Shown piece by piece: positions 11,231 to 22,289 of a stretch of DNA of 64,000 nucleotides (position 1 is the stretch's first letter; the number at the start of each line of letters is the position of its first letter). Source of the stretch: Cliona cf. orientalis. Lineage: Eukaryota; Porifera; Demospongiae; Clionaida; Clionaidae. The notes beneath the pieces were generated by a model. It did not search any database. It had not been told where the DNA came from and worked only from the letters and a program-made list of their open reading frames with translations. The stretch spans positions 21,877,058 through 21,941,057 of the forward strand of contig OZ005689.1 in assembly GCA_963930775.1 (NCBI GenBank). The letters are read 5' to 3'. A program made the translations under genes and the position numbers.

Positions 11231-11888
11231 TCAACTGGATTTGGGAAAACCCCTCCTCTCCGTATGGGATCCGCGCATGGTTCGCGCAATGCGCGTTTTT
11301 AGTAGCTCAGGTAGGAATTTGTCAAGGTCCAGGTTTTGTCATATGCATGTCGAACAACCCTTCCTCTAACTGTTGCCATCTTCTACGGAGGCTAGTCGTG
11401 CTATATGAAGGCGAAATAAGCCTTCATTTTGAGCCACCTAGTCAACACAGCCACCGTAGACGGAGCCTGTTGCTAGTTAGAATTCTCTACATAGATACAG
11501 CTAGATTCATCGAACTACCGTACGTTTGCTCACCTTTTTAGCTTCTTGGGCGTCTAAGAACAATCAGCTGTCGTCAACGAAATTCAACTCTTACTCGATC
11601 TTTACGTTCATTTCGAACAGCTCCGCCCAGGTCCATTTAATTGATTTCCGGGTCACGCGTAGTATGCAGAAACGCCATACGCGTGCATAGAAATGCCTTT
11701 TAGACCGTAATTTCTCGATTATTGGGGGTGTGGGCATGATCATAAACAAAGCGCTATATCTCAACAATGAAGCGCACGATCGGCCTAAGACTTGAATGCG
11801 GGTTAGCTCTATGCTAGAGCTTAACCATACATCGAACTCAATTTTTAGACAAAATCCCATACGGAGGGTTTTCCCATATCCAGTCACA
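11231..11888. mobile_element. TIR element family E copy (TGTGACCGGA-type ends)
   Basis: The left end is degraded (ACTGGATTTGGGAAAACC); the right end is GGTTTTCCCATATCCAGTCACA. The body matches the complete copy at 51835-52503, including the conserved patch GAAGGCGAAATAAGCCTTCA near 11408. No transposase is visible. Confidence 0.75.
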
Positions 11889-13440
11889 TATTAAGTTCAA
11901 ATTTTTAATCTCTAATCATAATTATTATATTATTATATTCTATATGATCATTATTTATCTGCATCACATAATCAGCTCAGGCTCGCCCCAAATATGCATG
12001 CATGCAATGCATGACACTAGTACTTCAGTTGTGGTAACTGGGACAGTGCCTTCATAAGATACTAGATATTGGTGAAAGTGGTGTTCATCTGGTAGGTAAC
12101 TGCCTCGTTTCAAAGGGGAGTCTGCAATCCATCTAGTGGTGTGAATGAGAGAGTAATTTGCGCACGAGTCCAGTCCAGGTAATACAAGAAGTTCTTCATT
12201 TCCTCCCATGAATAATATGGAATCTCGCTACTGGACAAGATCTTACCAAGTAAAATTGCACCTAAAAGAGGTAAATGATCTAGATATAAATTTGACATAA
12301 AATCATATGCAGGTCATGCATCCGCTTCTTTTCTAACATTATTATCAACCATGTGAACCTAGACAAGATCTAATCACCTCCATGGGAGACAAACATGCAA
12401 ACATTTCTTATGCTCTATTCTTTCCTGATTACTGGGAATTGTGCGATACACTTCATTATAGTAGTAGTACGCCATCACTAGAACATTCACCATGGTCATT
12501 GAAATCACGTTTATCCTTTAAAACCTTTTGAATTTCATTTACGTTTAAAAGTTGATAGTTTGTTATCTTGGAATTTTTAGTAGTGCATGACGTAACCACA
12601 CATGCCCGTTTGGATGTCATCCATCTTGGTATGTATTGTTCACTTTGATCATGCCGTTTCAAGTCGTTAGTATATGTTTGCACATACGTCCAGAATTTTT
12701 GAGGAAGCACATTTACATTGCGGTGTGTGGAACCCTATACTAATTTATTGTATACAGTGTGCACACAAACTATACAACAGGGTAGGCTGAGTTCTGGTGG
12801 GTGATCTCATTTAATGCTGGAGATCCAAGGTACCAGGGCTTACAACAATAATTATATGTGACCGGATCTGAGAAAACCCGCCATACTTGTCAATCCATGA
12901 AAATTTATTTGCTATATATTTGGATAGCTAGGGCTAACCTGTCTCCAAGTCTGAGATACATAGCGCGCTTGGATGCGGAGCTAGAGTGCCTTGAATGTGA
13001 TTGTACCACACCCCCAATAAGAGAAATTATGGTCTCAACGAGGCACTTAGTTGATAATTAGAACATTACGGTATACTTCTAGATTTGACTGCGTGCGTAG
13101 CCAAACTCATTACCATTCCTGGTGTTTGCTACATATACTGAGAGATCCAGGGACTATATAAGCTCAAAAAACTGTTACAAATATAAAGAATCACTGATAA
13201 ACACTATGGGTAACAGTGCGCAGCAGCTGCACGCACAAGAAACCACTGTGCAACCACGCAGCTGCAAGGATTCCCACACGAATTTTGGAGTAGCTCCACT
13301 CTGGACCACATCCTGCCTCTCCGGTTAACAAAGATGGTAGAAATACATTAGTTATCTTTAGCCTTATTTTTGTGCAAAGTTATAGATAATTGAAAAATTT
13401 TGAACATTCAACATAAATTATTAATGCATGTAGATAGCCA
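11889..13440. other. Non-coding stretch with a truncated family E copy
   Basis: From about 12856 to 13040 the sequence begins TGTGACCGGATCTGAGAAAA and continues with segments matching the complement of family E (ACCACACCCCCAATAA), so it is an inverted, truncated relative. The rest has no recognisable gene. Confidence 0.45.
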
Positions 13441-13480
13441 AACAACCAGAGCAGATCCACCAGACTAGACTCAAGAGTCT

Positions 13481-14684
13481 CTGTAGGGTGTGTGGCAGTT
13501 CCCTGAAACAGTAGGACTGTGTATGATTCTAAAAATCATAAGGATGATTTGCTGGCTGTATTTCACATAGACATAGACATAGACATCTCACCATACACCA
13601 TACACCCCGATCGATAATGTGAAAAGCGTAGGACACTCATCACTAAGTCCAAGAAGGCAGCTACAGAAGGAAAGGTGTACATGCAGTGTTAAAGCCTTTG
13701 AGTGGCAGTCATGATCCCAGTGGATGCAGTATCTGTGCTATACCAGTGGGTGGGAGACCCAAGAAACTACCCAAGAATCGGGGACGTCCTACTGCTAACG
13801 GTACACACACACTTATCACACATATTAAGCAGTGGTCACCACGAAGCCTCTTACCAGAGAGTATAAGGAGCAGCAGACCACCCTTTGTCCTGCCCTCATC
13901 CCTTGGATTAAGACCAGAAGATGTTGAGTACTCTGTTCTCACCTTCTTGACCAACCAGTGCAGCTCTCATGTGGTTCAATTGTGTGCATGGAATGTTTTT
14001 AGGTCAGTATAGATCAATGTTTAATACCTCACCCAAAATTTATTATAAAAACTGTGCTTAGATGGATAGAAGTATAGGGTAAGGGAATTGGTCCATGTTG
14101 CTACACCAAGCATACTGTTGTAGATTTGCTACAAATGGTTGTTACAACTCTATATTATTAAATTCTTTTATCGAACTCTCTGATTTTGCATGGAATATGT
14201 GCAGCTTATATACACTCTACAATAACTGAGTTTCAGTGAAGTGGTACAGAATTGCGTGTGCGAAGTATGGTGTAAATAAGTGATAAAGGTGTGAGCATGA
14301 CACTGAGGGCGAACGAGAAGTAATCATGCACTAGTATTAAATGACAAAAATTATCACCTAAGATTATGTACAGAAATCATTGATCAGTAGGACAAGTGTA
14401 AATTAGTAATGATGAAGCTACAGAAAATATTAATGTCCACTACACTACCAGAGAGCAGTGTCCTGATGAAGGTTCTTGGACGAGTGATCGTCAAGTGTTC
14501 TGTGTGCCTTGAGATGGTGCACATAGACAACATTCACACACATCTAGCTAGTGGATGCAAAAAGATCACAACAGACCTGTCAGTGTCACTTATCCTGTCT
14601 CAGTCACTGACAACACCAACTACACCCACTGAGCGACAACTGGCGTCCAATCTAGTCAGGCGGATGGATGATGGTATAACATGA
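13481..14684 (+). pseudogene. RAG1-like relic, N-terminal blocks (zinc-binding region, basic CxxC, RING, C2H2-like)
   Basis: Four blocks on the plus strand follow RAG1 N-terminal order. (1) CRVCG (about 13482-13496), then DLLAVFHID with acidic repeats, IHPDR and CEKR where RAG1 has CxxC (about 13545-13630). (2) CSIC at 13725-13736, followed by GGRPKK and an AT-hook-like KNRGRP. (3) A RING-like block CSHLLDQPVQLSCG, IVCMECF at 13934-14001, in a frame one base off from block 2. (4) After an intron, VKCSVCLEMVHIDNIHTHLASGC at 14490-14560, resembling the zinc finger after the RING in RAG1. Each block has damage: a stop after HPDR, a Cys-to-Arg change, a frameshift before the RING. RAG1 similarity is my reading from memory; it may instead be a separate RING-DDE family such as the N-RAG-TP type. 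The Gypsy element begins directly after this block. Confidence 0.5.
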
Positions 14685-14787
14685 ATATTCATAATTGTCA
14701 CACTAATGAACAAGATAACCAAGACAGCTCCTACGTTATGTTATGTGAACTATGAATAGACAAAAATTATGTTTTGTGTCTAGTTTC

Positions 14788-17125
14788 GTCGGATGGTCCT
14801 TCAAACTTTTCAGCCATTTCAAGGGCTAGTGGTCTGTGATTAGTACAAATTTGTGTCCGAACAAGTATTGCCGGAAATGTTTTATTTACCAAATCATTGC
14901 CAAAACTTCTTTTCATTTATGGAGTGTTGTCTTTCCGTTTTGGTGAGTTGCCTGCTGGCGTATGCAATCACACATTCGGCTCCTTATATTTGTGACAACA
15001 ATGCCATTGTCTGATGCATCAGTGTAAAGTCGGAATGGGACATCAAATCGTGGGAATGCCAGTACGGGAGCCTTCGTGAACCTTTGCTTTAGCTCTTTGA
15101 AGGCTTTCTGGCAATCCTCTGTCCAGACATACTGAACTGATATTTGTGTGAGGCGATGCAGAGGAGATGCTATTTCAGCAAATATTGGTACAAAGTGTCT
15201 GCAATACGATGCAAATCCAATGAACTGTTTCAGTTCCTGAACGTTCCTGGGGGGTGGATATTCATCCAATGCTGCAGCCTTACTCGGATCAGTGGCAATT
15301 CCTACTTTTGATACAACATGGCCCAGGTACGTTATTTCTTGTCTGAATAGGAAACGTGTTCGTGGGGTTCAGCTTCAAATTCGCTTGGCAAAGCCTAGTC
15401 AACACGTCTGTCAGGCGAGAGATATGGTCCTCAAATGTACGAGAGATCACAATGTTGTCTAGGTATACTAGACATGATGTACCAACAAGGCCCGCCAGGA
15501 CAAATTCCATTAATCTTTCAAATGTGGCAGGGGCATTACCCTGCAAGTAGCCAGATCCATGGTGGAAAAATATTTTGCCCCACTTAGAGCTTCCCTGCAA
15601 AGAGCCAGATAAAAGATCCATGGTTTTGCCCCACTTAGAGCTGCAAGTAGCCAGATCCATGGTGGAAAAATATTTTGCCCCACTTAGAGCTTCCCTGCAA
15701 GTAACCAGATAAAAGATCCATGGTGGAAAAATATTTTGCCCCACTTAGAGCTTCCAGGGTGTCTGCTGTGGGGTAGGCATCCTTGAGGGTTACTTCATTC
15801 AACTGCCGATAGTTGACGCAAAGCCGGGTGCCTCCATCTTTTTTGGGGACAGACACAATTGGGGAAGCCCATGGGCTTCGACTTGGCAGAATTATGCCAT
15901 GGTCTAGCATGGAGTGGATTTGTGTGCTAATTTCTTCTCGCAGGGCATGAGGTATTCTCCTCGGAGCCTGACGTTTTGGTCTTGCTTCACCTGTGTCAAT
16001 TTGATGCTCAATTAATGTTGGTCTACTGTAATCAGTAGAGGATTGTGGGAAAGCATGCTTAAATTCTTCCAACAATTGCAAGACCTCCTTACTTTGCCGT
16101 GAAATTAAGTTGTTTGAATCGAGCAGATTAGCCTTCCAGTTTTGTCTCCAGGTAATACGGCTGACACACAAATGGTATTGAGCTCGTCCCATATATTGTT
16201 CTGAAGTGGGTGAAATGTGCCAATATTCATGCCTTTATAAATCTTGACTTCAGGATTTGAAAGATTAAGCAGTCTTACCGGTATATGTTGCTTAGCAGAA
16301 ATGGGCTTCTTTTCTGACTGCTTGCTGCAAGTCAACCCCCTCTGAGATTCTGCTGTCGTATTAACTGATGGTTGCAATGACTTCAAGCTCCTCTGTGCTG
16401 CCCTTGCCACGCCCAGTTGTCGTACGAGTTTCGTTTCTGGCGCCTCTTGGAGTAGGCGTTGTACACACTCATCAAACAATCCTTCAATTAACTGGTCTCT
16501 AACGACCTGCTTTCTCCGTCAGATCTGGAAATGCCTTGACCTGTCGTGCAAGAGCTTCTGCATATGCATCGAAGGTTTCTCCATCCTGTCTTTGTCGGCG
16601 CAGATGGAATCGATATTCAAATGGGCTAGTTGTAGGTGAAAAGTGTTTCTTTAGGGCTGTTGTCAATCGTCCATAATCTTTAAGGACCTCTTCCGACAGG
16701 CTCAGCGAACTGACCAGTGAAGGCATCATCCAACGCTGCAAGCAGAACATCACACTTCCATCCTTCTGTGACTTTAGCAGCACTACAGGATTCAAATCTG
16801 TTAATCCACAGCTTAAAATCCTCCGATATTGAATAGCGCGTAGGCATCCAAATGCTTGTCTCTGATTTAGCAGGATCCCACCACTGCCACCATAGTAACT
16901 AGAGTGGTTCTCAGGTAGGTTTGATTATTGAGATTAGCAATTGAGTCTGATCATACAGTATGAAATCAGCTACTTATATAGAAAGTAGAGTAAGGGCTGA
17001 TACAGAAGGTAGAATAAGGGTTGCTCCAAAACTAGACACAAAACATAATTATTATCTATTCATAGTTCACATAACATAAGTAGGAGCCGTCTTGGTTATC
17101 TTGTTCATTAGTGTGACAATTACGA
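14788..17125 (-). mobile_element. Gypsy-type LTR retrotransposon fragment (5' LTR, gag, RT, RNase H), decayed
   Basis: Read on the minus strand. A 5' LTR-like segment at about 17125-16895 contains CTATATAAG and is followed by TGGTGGCAGTGGTGGGAT, a primer-binding-type junction. A gag fragment (16795-16499) contains HFSPTTSPFEYRFHLRRQRQ and DAYAEAL. A post-protease segment (16479-16105) has LLNLSNPEVKIYKGMNIG. RT (16192-15289) has HQIDTGEARP, GIILPSRSPWASPIVSVPKK, LCVNYRQLN, YFSTMDL and YLDN where YLDD is usual. RNase H (15269-14790) has PFRLYTDASDN and LITDH-PLKWL with a TAG stop. Protease and integrase are missing. RT holds an out-of-place local triplication. It is inserted inside the RAG1-like relic. 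Confidence 0.85.
15538..15765 (-). repeat. Local tandem duplication inside the Gypsy RT domain
   Basis: A unit containing AAATATTTTGCCCCACTTAG occurs at about 15567, 15670 and 15730, with a shorter copy near 15627. It repeats the codons for GAKYFSTMDL and flanking RT residues, with spacings of about 60-103 bp, and disrupts the polymerase. Confidence 0.75.
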
Positions 17126-17139
17126 ATATTCATGTTATA

Positions 17140-18503
17140 ATGGCAGCAACAACTAGTGATTCTGTACAGATCACTACAGGAGGACAAGTGAGAAAGAAAT
17201 ATTCACCAACAAATGCATATTAGTTACACTTGCCATAGCCACTCATACTTGTCCATATTTCATCACCACGGGTGCCATCTGGAGAAGCAAGTGCCAGGAT
17301 TCTCCATAGGAGAAGCAACGAATGGCAGAGTATCCGCACAACCATCAGCAAGGATGCTAGCACAGTCCAGTTCGAAGTAGAGGTAAAAGCACTTAGCCAG
17401 GAGAAGTGGCAGCAGCTGTTAAAGGTTGCCGGAATCACCATTGACATCCCTCCCTCCAGAGCAAGGTCTAGCTATGAAAGCCGACGTTGCTATTCCTTGC
17501 AATCGGCTATGGATAATACATACGGTGGTACATGCGTACTTAAACTGGGGAAACATTGAACTATATCAGTATACTTTGTATAGATGGCTTACACAGTGGA
17601 ATGTGAGTATTGCTAGTGAGCGTAAGTTGAGGAAGCGCTCAAAGGAGGTAGTGACCGACAACCTCAAGGCAGAGGGAGTACCCTTCACATTCTCACTCCA
17701 CTCAGGTGGTGAAGAGATCAGAGCAGCTCCTTTGGCCTATAATCCAGATCTCAAGGAAAAGATCTTTCTGATGCTTGACAAAAATAGAGTATAATCATCC
17801 TAGAGGGTCTTTACTAGCATAGGATTACTTTCTGATGTTTTGTAGTCTCAACAAGCTGACATGGCATCATGCATCTATCCCTGCTGATGAGATGTGGGTG
17901 AAAATTGGTGGTGATAAGGGTGGAAGTTCATTCAAGTTGAACTTCCAAATCGTTAATGTCCCCTGTCCCAATAGCATCCATAACACTTGTGTTTTCACAG
18001 TATTCCAGGCACCAGACACCATTACCAATTTACCTGTAGCTCTGGATCGCTACAAAGAGTCTCTTGCTGATCTGAATAAGACCAAGTGTAGATTAGAATA
18101 TAAAATAATGCTATAATTATTGCTATATTATTATAGAAATTATAAGCTTCGGATTTTTTTGTGGGGACTATGAAATTCTCACAGAATTACTGCAGCTACC
18201 GGTATTTTCTAAGCATTTATTAATGAAACCATCATTAGTACTAAAATAGGTTGTCACTGCTGTTTATGGTGCCATATCCAACAAGACCAGTTGAAGCTTA
18301 TTCCATCAACAGTGCCAATGATTGAGCGTTCCTTGGATACCATCATTGCTGACAATCAGAGATTCATGGTTGCTGGAAGAAATGTCAAACCAGTCAAAGA
18401 ATTTAACAATGCGCTCCACGAACCTTTTTTTCAATCTTCTGTTAGACTAGGTACACACTTCCCAACAGCTGTAACATCCAATCCTATATGTGGTAGGATC
18501 TGA
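17140..18503 (+). pseudogene. RAG1-like relic, central blocks including a GGDKGG motif (candidate first catalytic Asp)
   Basis: Several exon-like pieces lie on the plus strand. 17140-17223 reads MAATTSDSVQITTGG, RKKYSPTNA, then stop. 17272-17440 has RRSNEWQSIRTTISKDAS. 17600-17790 has RKRSKEVVTDNLKAEGVPF and KIFLMLDKNR. 17850-18110 has a key block: MWVKIGGDKGGSSFKLNFQI (Asp codon 17913-17915), then PNSIHNTCVFTVFQAPDT and NLPVALDRY. 18291-18430 has FMVAGRNVKPVKEFNNALHE. In RAG1 the first catalytic Asp lies in a CDGMGD context followed by a beta-strand segment and PNS; the spacing here looks similar. Gaps and frame changes make it non-functional. Related multi-exon genes, as I remember them, occur widely in sponges and cnidarians. 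Confidence 0.5.
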
Positions 18504-19040
18504 GAAAAGAGGTAATTTCATGCATGGGCCGAATTTTCATTTTAAATTACACATAACTTCAAGGTGTAGGCTGTAGTAGTGGAAAGTGCTGGCGGTAGTA
18601 TCCCATGAAACCCTTTATGTTTGTTCCTACATAATGCAGGTTGTAATTATATAGTGGCCACTATACAACTACCAAAGAGCTCAAATGCTGTCTGAAACTT
18701 GTCACGTATGCTCTCTGCGTCTGGTACTAAAGCAGCACACCTTGCTTGAGCTACCTATACTTGAGCAGAGTAAAGAGTTTTGAAGTTCAAGTTCATTTAA
18801 TAGGTTAGTGAAGTATGTAGCTATGAGTATTTATCTAATAGTAGTACCTTGAGTGATCAGTGGACATGGTTTCCCACAAAAGTGCCACCATGGTAAGCGC
18901 TTCGCCCCATGTTAAAGGATGGAGCAAAACCTTTATGTATTGTTGTGAATCTTACTCTAAATTATGTATAAATTTATATGTACTGATGATGATTTTTTTT
19001 TCGACAATTCAAGGAATGTGATCACTAACCAGTGTTGCTA
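18504..19040. other. Non-coding stretch with a partial TGTG-GGATCTGAGAAAA element end
   Basis: At about 18490-18530 a motif GGATCTGAGAAAAGAGGTAA matches the element end at 21381. No matching right end is found and no gene is supported. Confidence 0.35.
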
Positions 19041-20607
19041 CAGTGCTACTGAGCAAGAGAGTACACAATTACCAGTGTATGTGTATGTGTATGTATGGCA
19101 GGGCCGGTGGAAGCAAATTTACATTGGTCAGGCCATGCCTATCTTTATTCACAAAATTAATAGCGGCTAATTGAAAAGAAATTTAAATGCATAAGATTAT
19201 TAAAACTGTCATAGAGACAAACTGTTTCACTATAGTTAATAAGTCACAATTCACTATTATTCACTAAAGCGCCATACCGTTAGTTGCTATTATCCAATGC
19301 CCAACTTTCGTGCACGTGCAGCTGCTATTCGACTAAGTTAATTCTCATCCCCAGACCCCACCCCCTAGGCTATCGCACGTCACGGGGTGGAGTCTGGGTG
19401 CGGATCGATCGTGCGCGTCGTATGTTGGCATGTTTAGTAGTTAGCTATTCTCGATTGATGTGGAGACTACGTCGGCAGAAAGTGAAACTGAGTGAGTAAT
19501 TTAGCTGAAAAATGGTCCGGCCAAAACCGGAGCAACCGGACCGGTTCCACCGGCCCTGTATGGTTATTGCAAATTTTCCGGGTGAAACTTGCATGTATTC
19601 CGTTCCTACTTGGTACCCAGTTAAGTCAATGGATGGACTATCTACATCTCAAGCGGCAGGCTGAGCTCACCTTTCATAGGGCTTCAGCATGCGAAAATGT
19701 CCAAAAATTATTGATTTTTACGTTAGGCACTCTATCACAACACTCGATTATAGTTAATTAAGAACACCAATTTGAGATGAAGATAGACACCAATAGGACA
19801 CATCTTTGTGCCAAATATGAAGTCTTAACTATAAACAGTCTTGGTGATATTTACAAAAATAGTATAAAATAAGGCCAACTTAAGTTAGGCACTCAATCTT
19901 GCATGAAACTTTTAGTTAAGAGCTGATATTACACTTTATGCATCCTTATGCATTAACAATCCTAATGCGTGCATGAAACTGCGAATGTTTTGCAGGAAAC
20001 GCCGAATCCGGAAGCAAACATTTCCGCCACTTTCTCCAGACGGGTCAGGGTCCTCATTGATGACGTTGCCCTGAACGCACGTGAATTAAACTGACTTTTA
20101 ATTGACCACGCCCTCTGGCGATCTGAAATGAGACGATGGCGAGAATGGCGTTGTAAACGTCGAACATTGAGAAGCTCATCGCTTCTTATCGATCTAAATG
20201 AGGTAAGATACTAGCAGTAGTCAGGTCAGTAACATTTTTTCCTCCAAAGCCTCAAAAGAAGTGTGGTAGGGCGGACACTTTGTGCCTGACTAGACGGCCG
20301 CTCGTATCAGCCTTGTACGTTAATATTGTAGAGAAATAGGCATATACTAGGCATTTTCTACTTACTACGATGCTCTCCAAATCTTCCAACGGCCGATTTT
20401 TTCTTGATTTACATTGCTATATATTGTGCACGTGATATTACATCGACGTCACGACACATCATGCCTTCTGTTACGGAACAGTCTTCCTTTGGAGCCTTAT
20501 ACACTACTACTCTACTGCAGCTAAAATCACTATTTCTGTGATTACTGGTCAAAATAAGTGCACATGCAAAGTTATAAAAAAATGTACTCTCTTGCTCAGT
20601 AGCACTG
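19041..20607. mobile_element. TIR element family A, copy 2 (TA-flanked)
   Basis: It begins CAGTGCTACTGAGCAAGAG at 19041 and ends with the complement at 20607, with TA on both sides. The body matches copy 1 without the two elements nested there, so it supplies their empty sites. It has its own insertion at 19099-19558. It lies inside the RAG1-like relic. Confidence 0.85.
19099..19558. mobile_element. 460-bp hAT-like MITE nested in family A copy 2
   Basis: Ends CAGGGCCGGTGGAA and TTCCACCGGCCCTG are inverted, and TATGG flanks both sides. Copies 1 and 3 of family A lack it. No coding capacity. Confidence 0.75.
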
Positions 20608-20758
20608 TACTTTTCGTCGTAACTCAACTACAGATTGTCGGCAAAATTCAACTTGCTGTGTGTTCGCCCCTCTCACAGCAAGAAACGTGCTCAAGTATTC
20701 TGCTGCTGATGCTTCCTCATCTTCCCTCTGCTTTTCTCCTTCAAGTTCCTTGATAAAT

Positions 20759-21182
20759 TGTGACCTGCTCTGAGAAAAGGGACCACTTGGGATATTTCAT
20801 AAAATTGAATTTTTAGCATGGATTGATAGCTCTATGTCTGCTGAATCCAATGGTGCAAGTTTCATGAAAAAATATCGATCACAAGTGGAATTATGACCAT
20901 TTTTATACACGCAGGTAGATATATTTGTTTTTCGGAAAATGCACATATTTAATCAAATTTTGTATTAAGTTGTATGTGTCCGAGCAATTGTTTGCACCCA
21001 AGCATTACGATAGTTTACAGCAAGTACATAAACATAGCATATCAATATGAAACTAAAATTCTACATTTCTGGTAGACTAAAATACAGAAAAATGATAAAT
21101 ATTTATTTTCCCCACATTTTAGCTATTATTGTAAAATGAAATTTTATCCCAAGTGGGGTCCCTTTTCTCAGAGCAGGTCACA
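20759..21182. mobile_element. 424-bp TIR element with TGTGACCTGC ends
   Basis: The left end TGTGACCTGCTCTGAGAAAA and the right end TTTTCTCAGAGCAGGTCACA are perfect inverted repeats over at least 20 bp. The extended arms continue with a GGGACC/GGTCCC step and CCCAAGTGG-type sequence. The interior is AT-rich and non-coding. Confidence 0.9.
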
Positions 21183-21380
21183 TTTTATATAGCAGCTGAG
21201 TAGAGCTCGAAGGAGTGCAGAGTATCTGGTTGTCTACCCCCTTATGCTAATAGGCCAAGTGATGGCAAGCCTCCTCAAGCACGTCAAATAACCTGTCAAA
21301 AATACCACGAGTTAAGTGTAACCCTGGCATACACACCTACAATCTATGTATGTATGTATGTATGTATGTATGCATGCATG

Positions 21381-22190
21381 TGTGATAGGATCTGAGAAAA
21401 GGGGTAATTTCGTGCAAAACGCTAAATTTTGACACGTTTCAAGTTGCCACCACTCAAAGGTACCAAGAGCCGTAGGCTTTATTGTTGGTTTATCAGCACC
21501 CCAGCCCTTCTACTAAAGAAATCCAATGTTAGAAAGCCTAGCTATGTTCTTACCTGAAATGGTGGAGCTCCAAAGTGCGGCATAAAATGGCCGATTTTTG
21601 CCACGCCCATACCGGAAGAGGTCGGGGTGCGAAATTTTAGCGAGTGTAGAGCAATGATTGGAGAATCACTGTACCAGGTCAACGCTACAATTTTATCTAA
21701 AATGCACATCTTGGAATGTCATGTTCCTGGATGGTTGAAGAAGTGGGGTGTTGGTCTGGGCTTGATGGGTGAGCAAGGTACGGAGAGTATTCACTCCTTC
21801 AACTCCATCGAGAAATCATACCACAGTATCCCAATTGTCCAAGAAGCTGAAAAGGTGAGTGAACGTACAGTAGTTTAATGAAACTAGCTGTATCTAGAAA
21901 GAGAATTCTAATTAGCGCCCATAGCAATGGACTCCATGCACGGCAGCTATTACAGACTAGGTAGGTCAAAATGAAGGCTTATTTCTTTTGCCTTTGTAGC
22001 TTATGTTTACCCTTCGTAGGCAGTGGCAACAGTTAGTAGAAAGGTTCTTTGACATAAATAACAAACTGGATTTCATATTTGACTACAAAAAATACTAAAC
22101 ATACAAAAAATTTAAAAAGATAATATTTAAACGTGCATTGCACCAAATGCGCGATTGACAAATATGCCGGGTTTATGAGATCTGGTCACA
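21381..22190. mobile_element. Possible TIR element with TGTGA...GGTCACA ends
   Basis: The left end TGTGATAGGATCTGAGAAAA and a right end ATGAGATCTGGTCACA are related to other TGTGACC-type elements. The span encloses the last RAG1-like exon, so the two ends may belong to different insertions. Confidence 0.35.
21627..21876 (+). pseudogene. RAG1-like relic, C-terminal block with GEQGTESIH (candidate catalytic Glu)
   Basis: The exon-like segment encodes SKMHILECHVPGWLKKWG, then VGLGLMGEQGTESIHS, FNSIEKSYHS and ends EAEK before a GT-AG donor (GTGAGTG). In RAG1 the final catalytic Glu lies in a block with HxxLxHVP, a charged stretch, then SEGNES. The layout H-x2-L-x-H-V-P ... GEQ-x2-ES here is similar. 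Nothing between 18503 and 21627 supplies the missing middle part; three TIR elements lie there. Confidence 0.5.
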
Positions 22191-22289
22191 TAATATTATA
22201 ATGATAAAACAGTTATGGCGAGACTGAGCGAGTAAGAAAAAAGCAAGTGCCTATGTACAGCAGGGAGATATTGTCAATGCGCACTAATT

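Larger units (their letters stand above)
14685..17136. repeat. Inverted repeat of about 105-115 bp around the Gypsy fragment
   Basis: The arm at about 14685-14787 recurs inverted at about 17022-17136. Both contain TGTCACACTAATGAACAAG and extend outward through an ATGAATATTC core. The right arm looks like the start of the element's 5' LTR in minus orientation; the left arm is the same LTR start in plus orientation, so the two ends do not form a normal direct LTR pair. Confidence 0.75.

Noticed and set aside
21340-21380. TATG repeat as a CRISPR-like or telomeric array
   Set aside because: A plain tetranucleotide microsatellite; nothing else in the window suggests CRISPR and the DNA is eukaryotic.
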